Assembly: GCA_025057275.1 (NCBI GenBank)
Contig: JANWXQ010000065.1
Coordinates: forward strand, 1-64,000
DNA: 64,000 nucleotides
Direction: 5' to 3'
Origin: Chitinophagales bacterium
GTDB taxonomy: Bacteria; Bacteroidota; Bacteroidia; Chitinophagales; UBA10324
Positions 31,552-41,722 of the stretch are shown piece after piece. Both the position numbers and the translations under genes were made by a program. Position 1 is the stretch's first letter. Every line of letters begins with the position of its first letter. The notes beneath the pieces are model-generated. The model did not search any database and was not told where the DNA came from. It saw only the letters and a list, made by a program, of their open reading frames with translations.

Positions 31552-34500
31552 ATGAACCATCAGGTACGCTTCTGCCTTTTTTTCCTATGGTTGGCAGCAA
31601 CAGCAAAAGCTGACGTCAGCTTTTATACATTTTATCAAAGCAACAGCACCTATTCAGAAATTTCTGGAGGACTGTTGCTGGGCACGGAAGCCAACGACGA
31701 TCAGCGATTTGTTGACCCGCTGAATCCGCAGGGCGGCACCACTGCACAAGGTCCGGGCCTGGATATCGGATTTTATTTCTATTTCAACGGCATTCAGTTT
31801 GACCGTATCGGCATAAATGCCAACGGCTGGATTGCTTTTGGCAGTTCGCAGCAATCACCGGCTGTTGATCTGGCTTCATCCAGCAGCTACCTGCCACTGG
31901 CTTCCACGGCATTGACTGTTTTTCCCACACAACGCAATCGTATTGCCGCTTTCGGTCGCGACCTTCAGGGGCAGACGGGCGCCACCCTGCGCATACAAAC
32001 CATTGGTACGGCCCCAAACCGCATTTGCGTCATTCAGTGGAAGAATTACAAGCGCTACGGTACAGCCGGCACCGGCGATACGCTCAACTTCCAGATCCGG
32101 CTTCACGAAAACGGAGGTCAGGAATCAGATCAATTTGTTGAGATTGTATATGGAAAAGTGATTTTTGGTGCTGCTTCCAATTTCTCTGCCGTCGCCCAGG
32201 TGGGTTTGAGCGGTGTCAGTTCAACCGATTTCCATGCCCGGCGCACCGATTTTCCTCACGACTGGAACGTAACCAGTGAGGCACTCACCAATGCCGATGG
32301 CTGCCAGTTGCCTTTTTTTGGCATGGCTGTTACGCCTCCCGTCAACGGGCTTACGTTTACCTACGAGCCGCCGGCTGCCTGCACAGGTTATCCTGCCCCC
32401 GGAGCCACGCTGGCCTCGCAAACAGAAGTCTGCACCGGGCAATCCGTCACCCTTAGTCTGCAAAATTTCCCGGGCACCAACGTCACCTACAACTGGGCTT
32501 ATTCTCTGGACGGAAGCAATTATTTCTACCTCTACGTACCCAGCCAAAGCCAGATCAGCTACCCGATCAATGAAACCATCTGGTTTCTCTGCGAGGTGAT
32601 CTGCAACACCAGCGGACAGGTTGCTTATTCTGATCCCGTGCAGGTAACGACCTACTCGCAGCTCAGTCTGCCCTACACCGAAAGCTTTGAAGACATCACC
32701 GTCAACAACGAACTGCCTGCATGTATGAAAGCCACCAATCTGGGCAGCCTGACCTTGACCTACACCGCCGACCAGGGCAGTTACAACCGTTTTGCCTACA
32801 CGGGTGATAAGTTCGCTTCCTTCCGCTATGGCTGCAACGACTGGTTCTTTACCAATGCGGTAGAACTGCAGGCCGGAAAAACTTACGAATTTTCATTATA
32901 CTACATTACCGACGGTTTCTCGGGCTGGAACCTGCTGGCCGCTTACTATGGATCCTCCCCTGATGCGGTGTCCATGATCAATCCGATTGCCAGCGTCAGC
33001 AATCCCATCAATTCCACCTATCAGGAAATGAAGGGTCAGATTTCTCCCGCTGTCACCGGAACGTACTACCTCGGCATATACTGCAATGCCTCCTTTTCCC
33101 CCTGGTATCTGACCTTTGACGACTTGTCGCTGGTAGAATTGCTGCCCTGTTCCGGTCAGCCTGTGGGCGGCACCACCGTAGCCTCCGCCCTCAACGTTTG
33201 CCCCGGCAACAGCGTCAGCCTGTCGCTGAGTGGAAGCACGATCGCCTCGGGCATCATCTATCAATGGCAGTCATCACCGGATGGTGTAAGCTGGACCAAC
33301 CTTCCCGGCGCCAACAGCAACAATTATGTCTTCACCCCTGCCGGTCCCGCATATTACCGTTGTCAGGTCACCTGTGTTAATTCCGGCCTGGCGGCCACAT
33401 CTTCCCCTGTGCAAATCAATGTTCTTATTAACCTGACCTTGCCCTACACCGAAAGTTTTGAATCGATCAGTCAGAACAATGCATATCCCAACTGCATGTC
33501 GTCCACCAATTTGAACATCCGCACTTTTACCTACGTAGGCGATCAGGGCTCCTACAACCGGTTTCCGTTCAGCGGCAACAACTTCGGATCGTTTAAATAC
33601 GGCTGCGACGACTGGTTCTTCACCACCGCTATTCCCGTTACCGCCGGCAACACCTACCTCACCAGCATTTATTACATCACCGACGGCTATACAGGCTGGA
33701 ACAAGTTTGCACTGTATTACGGCAATGCACCGAACAGCAGCGCCATGACCAACCTGATTGCCGAGGTTCTTACCCCGATCAATACGTCGTACCAGAACCT
33801 GAGCGGAACCTTCGTGGCCACTTTTACCGGAACCATGTACATCGGTATTTATTGTAATGCCAACTTCGTGCCCTGGTATCTGAGTTTTGATGAATTGCTG
33901 GTTGCCGAGTACCCGCCGTGCAGCGGAACCCCTAATGCCGGCACTGCCGTTACAGCCGGCTCCAGTGTCTGTTCCGGTGTTCCGTTCACGCTGTCGCTGA
34001 GCGGATCGGCTCTGGCTTCCGCCCTGGCCTATCAGTGGGAATATTCGCCCGACGGCATTGCCTGGAACCTCATCAGCGGAGCTACTACCCAAACGTATCT
34101 AGCATCACAAATTTCCCCCACCTATTACCGCTGCCTGGTTACCTGTACCAACTCCGGCTTGTCTGCCTATTCGGTACCTGTTTATGTGGATCAGCTCGGC
34201 ACTCCATCCCTCCCCTATGTGGAAAGCTTTGAAAGCATAACCGTTAACAATGAGTTTCCCAACTGCATGAGCGCCACCAACCCGGCAAAGGCCAATCTGA
34301 CCTACACCACGTTTCAGACAACGCACAACCGCGTGCCGCGCACCGGAAGCAAATTTGCTTCCTTCGCTGCGCCTTGTAATGATTATTTCTTCACCTCCGG
34401 TCTGGAACTAACCGCTGGCATCCCCTACCAGTTCATTGTTTACTATGTTACCGACGGTTACCCGGGTTGGAATCAACTGGGCTGTTATTACGGCACATCG

Positions 34501-35250
34501 CCTACCGTTACGGGAATGACCAATCTGCTCGTCAGTCAGAATCAGCCCCAGGTGCTGCCTTATACGCCGCTTCAGAAAGTGTTTGTGCCCGTTGCCAGCG
34601 GCACCTATTACTTCGGCATTCATTGTCAGGCAACCACCAGCAGTCCCCCGTTTTACCTCAGCTTTGACGATCTGACCATCAGGGAATTCACCTGCAATGC
34701 TCCTTCCACACTGACCGTTTCCAGCATCGGCACCTACACGGCCAAGGTGAGCTGGCAATGCGATGAATGTTTTTATCCCTATTACCTGGAGTACGGCAAA
34801 GCGCCTACCTACTTCGGCGCTCCCGGCAACATACCCATCAGTCCGGCCACATCGCCGCTGTGGTTGATCGGCCTGCAAAGCAATACCACCTACACCGTTT
34901 TTGTGCAGCAGCAATGCGATCCATATGGTCAAAGCACTGTGCTCCAGCAGGATTTTACTACGCTACTGGCCACCGGCATCCATGGGGAAGAATTGCCCTT
35001 TCAACTGACGGTTTTTCCCAATCCTTCCTATGGAAAATTCCGCATTGACCTGCAGGCCAGCGAGCCGGTTGCGGATCCTGTTGTGGTTCGCATCAAAAAC
35101 CTGATCGGCCAAACCGTTTACACGGAAAAGCTCAATAGCCTGCCGGCTTCCTGGTCTGCTGATGTGGACCTGTCTGCGGAAAAAAGTCTTTACCTACTGC
35201 AGATCTCCATCGGCTCTGCCTCCTATACCGCACGGCTGGTGGTGCAGTAA
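31552..35250 (+). CDS. Large T9SS-exported adhesin-like protein with Ig-like/jelly-roll repeats
   Basis: Signal peptide; three LPYxESFE...NxxPxCM...ITDGxxGWN...SFDxL repeats separated by Ig-like segments; Fn3-like domain; C-terminal LTVFPNPSYGKFRIDL...IKNLIGQTVYTEKL sorting domain. Confidence 0.87.
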   Translation: MNHQVRFCLFFLWLAATAKADVSFYTFYQSNSTYSEISGGLLLGTEANDDQRFVDPLNPQGGTTAQGPGLDIGFYFYFNGIQFDRIGINANGWIAFGSSQQSPAVDLASSSSYLPLASTALTVFPTQRNRIAAFGRDLQGQTGATLRIQTIGTAPNRICVIQWKNYKRYGTAGTGDTLNFQIRLHENGGQESDQFVEIVYGKVIFGAASNFSAVAQVGLSGVSSTDFHARRTDFPHDWNVTSEALTNADGCQLPFFGMAVTPPVNGLTFTYEPPAACTGYPAPGATLASQTEVCTGQSVTLSLQNFPGTNVTYNWAYSLDGSNYFYLYVPSQSQISYPINETIWFLCEVICNTSGQVAYSDPVQVTTYSQLSLPYTESFEDITVNNELPACMKATNLGSLTLTYTADQGSYNRFAYTGDKFASFRYGCNDWFFTNAVELQAGKTYEFSLYYITDGFSGWNLLAAYYGSSPDAVSMINPIASVSNPINSTYQEMKGQISPAVTGTYYLGIYCNASFSPWYLTFDDLSLVELLPCSGQPVGGTTVASALNVCPGNSVSLSLSGSTIASGIIYQWQSSPDGVSWTNLPGANSNNYVFTPAGPAYYRCQVTCVNSGLAATSSPVQINVLINLTLPYTESFESISQNNAYPNCMSSTNLNIRTFTYVGDQGSYNRFPFSGNNFGSFKYGCDDWFFTTAIPVTAGNTYLTSIYYITDGYTGWNKFALYYGNAPNSSAMTNLIAEVLTPINTSYQNLSGTFVATFTGTMYIGIYCNANFVPWYLSFDELLVAEYPPCSGTPNAGTAVTAGSSVCSGVPFTLSLSGSALASALAYQWEYSPDGIAWNLISGATTQTYLASQISPTYYRCLVTCTNSGLSAYSVPVYVDQLGTPSLPYVESFESITVNNEFPNCMSATNPAKANLTYTTFQTTHNRVPRTGSKFASFAAPCNDYFFTSGLELTAGIPYQFIVYYVTDGYPGWNQLGCYYGTSPTVTGMTNLLVSQNQPQVLPYTPLQKVFVPVASGTYYFGIHCQATTSSPPFYLSFDDLTIREFTCNAPSTLTVSSIGTYTAKVSWQCDECFYPYYLEYGKAPTYFGAPGNIPISPATSPLWLIGLQSNTTYTVFVQQQCDPYGQSTVLQQDFTTLLATGIHGEELPFQLTVFPNPSYGKFRIDLQASEPVADPVVVRIKNLIGQTVYTEKLNSLPASWSADVDLSAEKSLYLLQISIGSASYTARLVVQ
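32668..34700 (+). repeat. Three in-frame repeats with exact 771-bp (257-aa) period
   Basis: Codons opening LPYTESFEDI, LPYTESFESI and LPYVESFESI lie at 32668, 33439 and 34210; the third unit is followed by a different domain. Confidence 0.85.
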
Positions 35251-35500
35251 GCAACATTTCGGGGCAACGGTTTGCCTGCTGCAGCAGCATAATGGTCGCT
35301 TACGCCGTTGCGCGGAAAGCTGCCCTGCACGTAACTGACGGAATGGTTTCGCTTAAACAACATAGCAGCCGAGTAAACATGTGCAACAGCCCAGACAAGC
35401 CGTGGCGGCTGAAGCGGAAAAAGGAATAGCCCGAAAGCTGATAACCGGTCACGCTTCCGGCTCTAACAAAGAAAAAGACCTACGTCAGCAAAGAGCAGGT

Positions 35501-35674
35501 TCAATGCCCGTGATGCCCCTCTTCATCATGATGCTCCAGCCCTTTTTCAAAATCAGAAAAATACAGGATCATGGAAAGAATAGCGCCTATGGCTGCCACT
35601 ACCAGCACGATGTAGGGAAACAGAATCTTGAGCAGGAGCATCTTTGCAATTTGTGGCGCAAAAATAAGAACGGC
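35501..35674 (-). CDS. Small single-pass membrane protein with His/Glu-rich tail
   Basis: MLLLKILFPYIVLVVAAIGAILSMILYFSDFEKGLEHHDEEGHHGH; a GTG start at 35695 would overlap the upstream AAA+ gene. Confidence 0.55.
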   Translation of the reverse strand, partial: AVLIFAPQIAKMLLLKILFPYIVLVVAAIGAILSMILYFSDFEKGLEHHDEEGHHGH

Positions 35675-35678
35675 CTCA

Positions 35679-38306
35679 TCATGCGGCCGGGCCACCGTCT
35701 GGTTCCGGCAGATCGAAGCCGATGGGGCGGCGCAGGGAGCCTGCTTTCATTGATGGCGAAAATACGGCCACGTCAGACAGCAGAATCTGTGAAACCGCAA
35801 CGCTGCGTTGATCTTTATGCAACGCCGACAGGCGCAGATCACGGTTTTTAATGGCTTCCTCCACCACGCGCCTGACCTGACGGGCATTGCCAAAGTGGGC
35901 AGATCGCCGTTCGTAAATGGACCGAAAGTACCTTCTGAGGTGCTCGGCAGCAGCCGGCTCAAGGGTCATCCCTTCCCGCGCGAACAGGTCTTCGGCTATT
36001 TGCATGAGTTCTTCCGGCGAATAGTCTTCAAATACCAGCGTTTTGTCAAAACGGGAATGCAGCCCCGGATTGGCTTGCAAAAACCGCTGCATGTTCTCCG
36101 GATAGCCGGCCACAATAACCACAAACTGGCCGCGCTGATCTTCCATGCGTTTGAGCAGGGTTTCAATAGCCTCTTGACCAAAATCGTGTTGCCCCCCGCT
36201 GGCCAGCGCATAGGCCTCATCAATAAACAACACGCCGCCCTGGGCCCGGTCAATGACTTCTGCTGTTTTGATAGCCGTTTGGCCAATGTAAGCAGCGACC
36301 AGCCCCTGGCGGTCCACTTCCACCAGATGACCACGTTCCAACAGGCCAAGCGCCTTGTAAATGCGGGCCAGCAGCCGGGCTACTGTGGTCTTGCCGGTTC
36401 CGGGATTGCCAACAAAAACGGTATGCAACGAAAAACGGCTCAGCACATCTTTTCCTTCTTCCCGGTAATAGCGCACCAGCTTAACCATCTCATTTACATC
36501 TGCCTTAACGTTGGAAAGGCCTACCAGGCTGTTCAGCTCGTGCAACGTTGCTTTGAGCAGGGCCTCGTCAACCGGAATGTCGGGAAGTGGGCGCTGCCTG
36601 GCAGCAAAAATTTTTTCAAAGTCTTCACGGTGCAGGGTGCTGAACGATTCCCGGTCCAGCTGATGCGGATTTTCCTGCCGCATGACGCGCAAGCCCATAT
36701 TCACGCGGGCCTCATCTATCCATCCATTCACCAGACGGGCATTGCCAAACGTGCGATCCCGGTTCCGGTATGCATCAACAATTTTTTCATATAAAAATTC
36801 CCGCGCTCCCGGTCCGAAAACCAGTTGGCGTTCAGCTGCTGCATAGGCGGCAATTTCATCCAACTCCTGCGGCAGGTAATCGGGAAAATGAAACTGACGG
36901 GAAAAGCGCGATTTCAATCCGGGATTGCTGTTCAGAAAAACGTTCATCTCTTCCGGATAGCCCGCAACAATGACAGCCAGATCACCCTGTCCGTCGCTCA
37001 GCTCGCGCAACAGCACTTCAATGGCCTCGCGACCAAAATCACGGCCGTCATCGGCTTTTCTGGCCAGCGCATACGCCTCGTCAATAAACAAAACGCCACC
37101 ACGCGCCCGGTTAATCACTTCCCGCGTCCGGGGAGCCGTCTGGCCAATGTATTCGGCCACCAGATCGGCACGCTCCACTTCCACCAGATGACCGCGGCTC
37201 AACAATCCCATTCGGGCCCAAATGCGGCTCAGCAAACGGGCCACAGTGGTCTTTCCCGTACCCGGATTGCCGGTAAACACACAATGCAACTGAATGGGTT
37301 CCCCGTCCTTAAACCCTTTCTGCTGCCGGAGCTGCTCAAAACGCAGATAATCCACAAAATCGTGAATGTGTTTTTTGATCTGCGCCAGACCGATCAGCCG
37401 GTCCAGACGGGCCAACAGCACATCAAGCGTTTCCTGTTCTGCAGTGGCCGGCCGTGTTTCGGGTTGCGGCACTTTGTAGGGAGGTTGCTTGAGCATGGGT
37501 ACCTCCCCCTCTATCGCCTCTGTACCTACCGTAAACGGCACGACGGCCAGCAAATGATCCATAAAGACCACCTCCAGGGTGAAGGAATCGGCATGCCATG
37601 TGCCTTTGGTATCCGCTCCCCAGCCGGAAGTAACGGTATAGTAACCGTTTTCATCGGGCATAAACTGAAAAAATTCTATGCATTGCCCTTTCAGCTGACG
37701 GGCATCGTTGTAAAAATCAAAAAACAGTTCGCACGGCCAGGGCACTTCCGGCAACAGGTTGCGCAGCACCAGTTCCACCCAGACATATCGGGTTTCTTCA
37801 GCCGAAAACTGCTTGAGGTAAATGCGATCCTGACGGGCTACGCCGGCATTGGGTCCTTCGTAGAGCTTCAGCGAAACGATGTTGAAATACGGATTGTTTT
37901 CATCCGTTACCGGTCCGTTATTCACCACATAAAACCGGCGGGAGCCCACCTGCTGGTCGTCCACCCAGGCTTCAAACCAGTACTCTCCCTTCTTCCAGAA
38001 TGCTCCGGGCTTGGAGTTGCCCCATCCCTCACGGATATAAATGATGTTCTCATCGGTACGCACCACCCGTTCCACTTTCAGATCGCACAACTCACGCCCG
38101 TTCTGATGAAATGCCTTCAGATGGACACGAATGGTCCAGTTTTCTTCATCAAACTTTTTGTTATACAACGATAATTCCGCATAAACGAATGTGGTGGTCT
38201 GCTCTTCCAGAACGGTTTGATATTTCCGTTTGCTGTCGGCCAATGGTTCCGGGGCCCCAAAGATTTTCAGGTCGCGGAATTTGTAGTTGGCGGCTGCGTT
38301 GCTCAT
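35679..38306 (-). CDS. Tandem AAA+ ATPase (two CbxX/CfxQ-type domains) with two N-terminal beta-rich domains
   Basis: Two Walker A ([32 protein letters not shown]) and two Walker B ([28 protein letters not shown]); ~280-aa N-terminus with two similar segments ([24 protein letters not shown] / [23 protein letters not shown]). Confidence 0.88.
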   Translation of the reverse strand: MSNAAANYKFRDLKIFGAPEPLADSKRKYQTVLEEQTTTFVYAELSLYNKKFDEENWTIRVHLKAFHQNGRELCDLKVERVVRTDENIIYIREGWGNSKPGAFWKKGEYWFEAWVDDQQVGSRRFYVVNNGPVTDENNPYFNIVSLKLYEGPNAGVARQDRIYLKQFSAEETRYVWVELVLRNLLPEVPWPCELFFDFYNDARQLKGQCIEFFQFMPDENGYYTVTSGWGADTKGTWHADSFTLEVVFMDHLLAVVPFTVGTEAIEGEVPMLKQPPYKVPQPETRPATAEQETLDVLLARLDRLIGLAQIKKHIHDFVDYLRFEQLRQQKGFKDGEPIQLHCVFTGNPGTGKTTVARLLSRIWARMGLLSRGHLVEVERADLVAEYIGQTAPRTREVINRARGGVLFIDEAYALARKADDGRDFGREAIEVLLRELSDGQGDLAVIVAGYPEEMNVFLNSNPGLKSRFSRQFHFPDYLPQELDEIAAYAAAERQLVFGPGAREFLYEKIVDAYRNRDRTFGNARLVNGWIDEARVNMGLRVMRQENPHQLDRESFSTLHREDFEKIFAARQRPLPDIPVDEALLKATLHELNSLVGLSNVKADVNEMVKLVRYYREEGKDVLSRFSLHTVFVGNPGTGKTTVARLLARIYKALGLLERGHLVEVDRQGLVAAYIGQTAIKTAEVIDRAQGGVLFIDEAYALASGGQHDFGQEAIETLLKRMEDQRGQFVVIVAGYPENMQRFLQANPGLHSRFDKTLVFEDYSPEELMQIAEDLFAREGMTLEPAAAEHLRRYFRSIYERRSAHFGNARQVRRVVEEAIKNRDLRLSALHKDQRSVAVSQILLSDVAVFSPSMKAGSLRRPIGFDLPEPDGGPAA

Positions 38307-38320
38307 GAATCAGCGTCCCG

Positions 38321-38343
38321 GCAAAAGGGCTTTTTCCTTTTGC
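38321..38343 (-). promoter_or_regulatory. Perfect 8-bp hairpin 14 nt upstream of the AAA+ start codon
   Basis: + strand GCAAAAGG-gcttttt-CCTTTTGC, extendable by a G-U and a C-G pair. Confidence 0.5.
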
Positions 38344-38375
38344 TGCGACGGAAAATCAAAATTAACATGGCAGGA

Positions 38376-39035
38376 TTATCGGCCCGTGTCTGCCGGTAAA
38401 GGAACGGTGATCAACTCGTTCAGATGCCTGTTCAGTTCCTTCCGGTTTTGAACGATTAGAAAGTGTTGGCCGTCTTTAATGATCCGATCCGCATTCACGT
38501 AGCGAAGCGGAAACAGCCTGTCGCCGCTGCCATGAATCCGAATCATGCCGCTGGTATCGGGCAGCCCGCTCCAGCGCGCAACAGCATCAATAGCCCAGCG
38601 AACAAACACCAGATCGGCCGCAGCCACCATATCCTGCAACAAACGTCGTTGTTCGGGTGTTTTCCGTGCAAACAAATCGCCCAGCAAAAGAAAAAGCCTG
38701 CGTAAGGCCGAGTCCGGCAGCCACCGGTGCAACGGAATCCAGAGAGGCAGGGTCATCCACCAGGGACGGTTCTGTTCCAACAAAGAAGAGATCACTATCA
38801 CCTGACGTGTCGGAATGTGCCGGCCAACGAGGGCAGCCAGCATGCCTCCCAGAGAAAAACCCATCAGAATGCTGTTGGGCTCAAAAGGGTGCTCAACAGC
38901 CAGACGTCGGGCATAGGACTCCAGCGTTTCCCGAGGTTGAGGCCGCGGGTACGATACCACCGTTACCGGCTCCGCAAAACGATAACCTTCCAGCAGGCGA
39001 CCATCGGTGGCCAGGCCGGGGAAGAAATAAATCAT
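38376..39035 (-). CDS. Alpha/beta hydrolase fold protein
   Basis: SILMGFSLGGMLAALVGRHIP nucleophile elbow; IRIHGSGDRLFPLRYV. Confidence 0.75.
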   Translation of the reverse strand: MIYFFPGLATDGRLLEGYRFAEPVTVVSYPRPQPRETLESYARRLAVEHPFEPNSILMGFSLGGMLAALVGRHIPTRQVIVISSLLEQNRPWWMTLPLWIPLHRWLPDSALRRLFLLLGDLFARKTPEQRRLLQDMVAAADLVFVRWAIDAVARWSGLPDTSGMIRIHGSGDRLFPLRYVNADRIIKDGQHFLIVQNRKELNRHLNELITVPLPADTGR

Positions 39036-39067
39036 GCAACAAAACTATTTTAGTTGCAGCGCTTCAC

Positions 39068-39376
39068 ATGTCTGAGACGCAGCTTAATCATCCAGCCCTT
39101 GTGCTGTACCGCATCAGCATTCACGGTAGGGTGCAGGGTGTTTTCTTCCGGGCTTCTGCCCGGCAGCAGGCCCAGGCTTTAGGCATCACCGGCATCATCC
39201 GCAACGAAGCAGATGGCAGTGTATATGCCGAAGCCGAAGGAAAAGAAGAAGCGGTGCAGCAATTCATTCAGTGGTGCCGCCATGGCCCCGAAGGAGCTGT
39301 GGTAACATCCATTACCGCCGAAAAAAGCGCGCCGAAAGGATACACTGCTTTTGAAGTGATTCGGGGCTTACAATAA
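39068..39376 (+). CDS. acyP: Acylphosphatase
   Basis: YRISIHGRVQGVFFRASARQQAQALGITGIIRNEADGSVYAEAEG. Confidence 0.92.
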   Translation: MSETQLNHPALVLYRISIHGRVQGVFFRASARQQAQALGITGIIRNEADGSVYAEAEGKEEAVQQFIQWCRHGPEGAVVTSITAEKSAPKGYTAFEVIRGLQ

Positions 39377-39407
39377 ATCGCCTAACTTTAAAAACAAAAT
39401 TTCCCCC

Positions 39408-41681
39408 ATGTCTTTGCCACTCCGTCTCTCATCCATTTTCTTTTTATCCGTAATTCCGGTTACGTTCGTGCACGCTCAGTGTGCCATGGTGCCCCTTTCG
39501 CTTGCCGATCGGGTTCAGCAGGCTTCTGTGGTGGTAGAAGGGAGGATCACTTCCCAACTTTCCTTCTGGAACGAACAGCAAACAATGATTTACACAGCCT
39601 ATCGCATTGACGTATACAAAATTTTTAAGGGAGCCCCTCATGGCCCGTTTCTTACGATAGTCGCTGAAGGTGGAACGGTCGGCAACCGCATGATTACGGC
39701 TCATCCGAATGTGTCTCTTCAGCCTGGCGATGCAGGCATTTTTCTGCTGACCGGCAATCCCTATGGCCTGGCAGGTGAAGCAGCCGGCTACCTCACCTGT
39801 TACGGAGCAGCACAGGGTTTTATCCGTTACAACACCGACGCCCGATCGGCTGCTGACCCGTTTTTCTCCTACCCCAGCATCCGCAAGGATGTGTATGCGC
39901 CGCTTCTGCGTTTAATTGGAAGAAGTCAATATCGCGAAGTGAAGGCCCCAGACTTTTTTACCGATAAAAAGAAAAGCTTTGCGCCTCCGGTCATTAGCTC
40001 GTTTAGCCCTACGGCCACCGTAGCCGGCAAATTAAGTGCGCACCTGCTCACCATCACTGGCAGCAACTTTGGTGCCTCTTACGTGGCCGGTATCTCTAAA
40101 CTGGAGTTCAAAAACTCCAACGACGGTGGTGCCACCTACATAGCCGCTCCCGACAACCACATTGTTTCGTGGAGCAACACTTCCATTACTTCATGGGTTC
40201 CTACCGGAGCAGGTACCGGCACCATCCGGGTTACCAACAACCTGGGTGAAAAAGGTACTTCCGCATCTTCGCTGACCATCTATTACAATGAAACTAATGT
40301 GATTTCCGGAGGCACCTATTACCTACCCGATTTGGTAGATGATAACGGCAGCGGTGGCTACACGTTTACCTACAACACTTCATTCAACAGCAACACCGAT
40401 GCCGTTGCCGCTTTTGAGCGGGCTTTGGTTACTTGGCGCTGCGGCGTTTATGTGCATTTCACCCGATCCGGCACTACCAGCACGGGCGATAATGCCAGCG
40501 ATGGCATTAATGTAGTTACGTTTGACGGCATCACTGCCCTGCCTGCCGGCGTGCTGGGAACGGCCTACAGTTATTACACCAGTTGTGCTTCGGGAGTGTG
40601 GTATGTTTCGGAATTGGATCTGAAATTCCGCACCAACAGCACTGGGGGCATTACTTGGAACTATGGCCCCGGAGCCACCAGCGGGGGTAAAACCGACTTT
40701 GAATCAGTAGCGCTTCATGAACTGGGACATGCCCTGCAACTGGGTCATACCAACCAGTCACCGGCTACCGTAATGCACTATGCACTGCCCACCAACACCG
40801 ACCGACGTACGCTGACTACGGCCAGTGAGGTGGATGGCGGTAACGACATTGTAGCCCGCAGCGGCGTGAACAACAGTTGCGGCCCCACCAAAATGATTGC
40901 CCTCAACTCAGGCAACTGCTCCTTTGCATTGCCTCCGGTGGCCGACTTTTCCGCCTCTTCCACAACGGTTTGCAAAAACAAGACGCTAAATTTTACCGAC
41001 CTGAGCACCAACTCTCCGACTGCGTGGTCGTGGTCGTTCAGTGGAGGCACTCCTTCCACCAGTACCGTTCAGCATCCCACTGGGATCAAGTACAAAACAG
41101 TAGGCTCTTTTGACGTAACGCTTACTGCCAGCAATGCCGCAGGTTCAGATTCCGAAACCAAGACCAACTACATAACGGTGAATTCCTTACCCTCTGTAAG
41201 CGTCAGCGCTGCACCTTGCTCCGGTGGCGCTGTGCTGCTGACAGCAACAGCCACGCCGTCAACCGGCATAACCTATCAGTGGAAAAAAAATGGATCCAAA
41301 ATCAGCGGAGCCACCAATTCCACTTATTCGGCCACCAGCAACGGGGAATACAAGTGTGAAGTAAAAATAACGGCTACCGGTTGCAAGAAAACCAGTTCGG
41401 GTGTAACGGTAACCATCACCTGCCGCACGGCTGAAGACCACTGGACGAATGCTGTTTCTGTTTATCCCAACCCCAGTTCATCCGAATTCCGGCTACTCCT
41501 ATCACACGACCTGGCCCGCAGCCTGATCTGCATCCGCGATTTGAGCGGCAGGCTCATGGAATGCATCCGGCCACAGGCTGAAACAGTGTACGTTGGCGCC
41601 CGGTGGCCTGCCGGTACGTATCTGGCCGAATACCATTGGGACAACCGCTGTGTTCAGGTGCTGCGTCTGGTTAAAGAATAA
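39408..41681 (+). CDS. Secreted matrixin-like zinc metalloprotease with IPT/TIG, PKD and Ig-like domains and T9SS sorting domain
   Basis: VALHELGHALQLGHTNQSPATVMHYAL; PPVISSFSPTATVAGKLSAHLLTITGSNFG; PKD-like ADFSASSTTVCKNKTLNFTDLSTNSPTAWSWSFSGG; AVSVYPNPSSSEFRLLL tail. Confidence 0.87.
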   Translation: MSLPLRLSSIFFLSVIPVTFVHAQCAMVPLSLADRVQQASVVVEGRITSQLSFWNEQQTMIYTAYRIDVYKIFKGAPHGPFLTIVAEGGTVGNRMITAHPNVSLQPGDAGIFLLTGNPYGLAGEAAGYLTCYGAAQGFIRYNTDARSAADPFFSYPSIRKDVYAPLLRLIGRSQYREVKAPDFFTDKKKSFAPPVISSFSPTATVAGKLSAHLLTITGSNFGASYVAGISKLEFKNSNDGGATYIAAPDNHIVSWSNTSITSWVPTGAGTGTIRVTNNLGEKGTSASSLTIYYNETNVISGGTYYLPDLVDDNGSGGYTFTYNTSFNSNTDAVAAFERALVTWRCGVYVHFTRSGTTSTGDNASDGINVVTFDGITALPAGVLGTAYSYYTSCASGVWYVSELDLKFRTNSTGGITWNYGPGATSGGKTDFESVALHELGHALQLGHTNQSPATVMHYALPTNTDRRTLTTASEVDGGNDIVARSGVNNSCGPTKMIALNSGNCSFALPPVADFSASSTTVCKNKTLNFTDLSTNSPTAWSWSFSGGTPSTSTVQHPTGIKYKTVGSFDVTLTASNAAGSDSETKTNYITVNSLPSVSVSAAPCSGGAVLLTATATPSTGITYQWKKNGSKISGATNSTYSATSNGEYKCEVKITATGCKKTSSGVTVTITCRTAEDHWTNAVSVYPNPSSSEFRLLLSHDLARSLICIRDLSGRLMECIRPQAETVYVGARWPAGTYLAEYHWDNRCVQVLRLVKE

Positions 41682-41722
41682 CAGCAAAGGGCAGCAGTGA
41701 GGGCAGGATCCCTGGTCCGATC

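Noticed and set aside
35250-35500. tRNA, tmRNA or SRP RNA in the convergent gap
   Set aside because: Searched by eye on both strands for T-loop, tmRNA ends and SRP core motifs; none found.
35381-35851. 156-aa plus-strand ORF between adhesin and AAA+ genes
   Set aside because: Runs antisense through the small membrane protein and the 3' end of the AAA+ gene; low-complexity translation.
36825-38174. 449-aa plus-strand ORF
   Set aside because: Antisense to the tandem AAA+ gene; no recognisable motif.
35679-39035. AAA+ gene as an anti-phage defence module
   Set aside because: No nuclease, protease, toxin or other defence effector is adjacent; neighbours are an alpha/beta hydrolase, a small membrane protein and an adhesin.
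41700-41722. AGGATC...GATCCT inverted repeat between metalloprotease and infB
   Set aside because: Six-bp arms with no T-tract in a convergent gap; consistent with chance or a weak bidirectional terminator.
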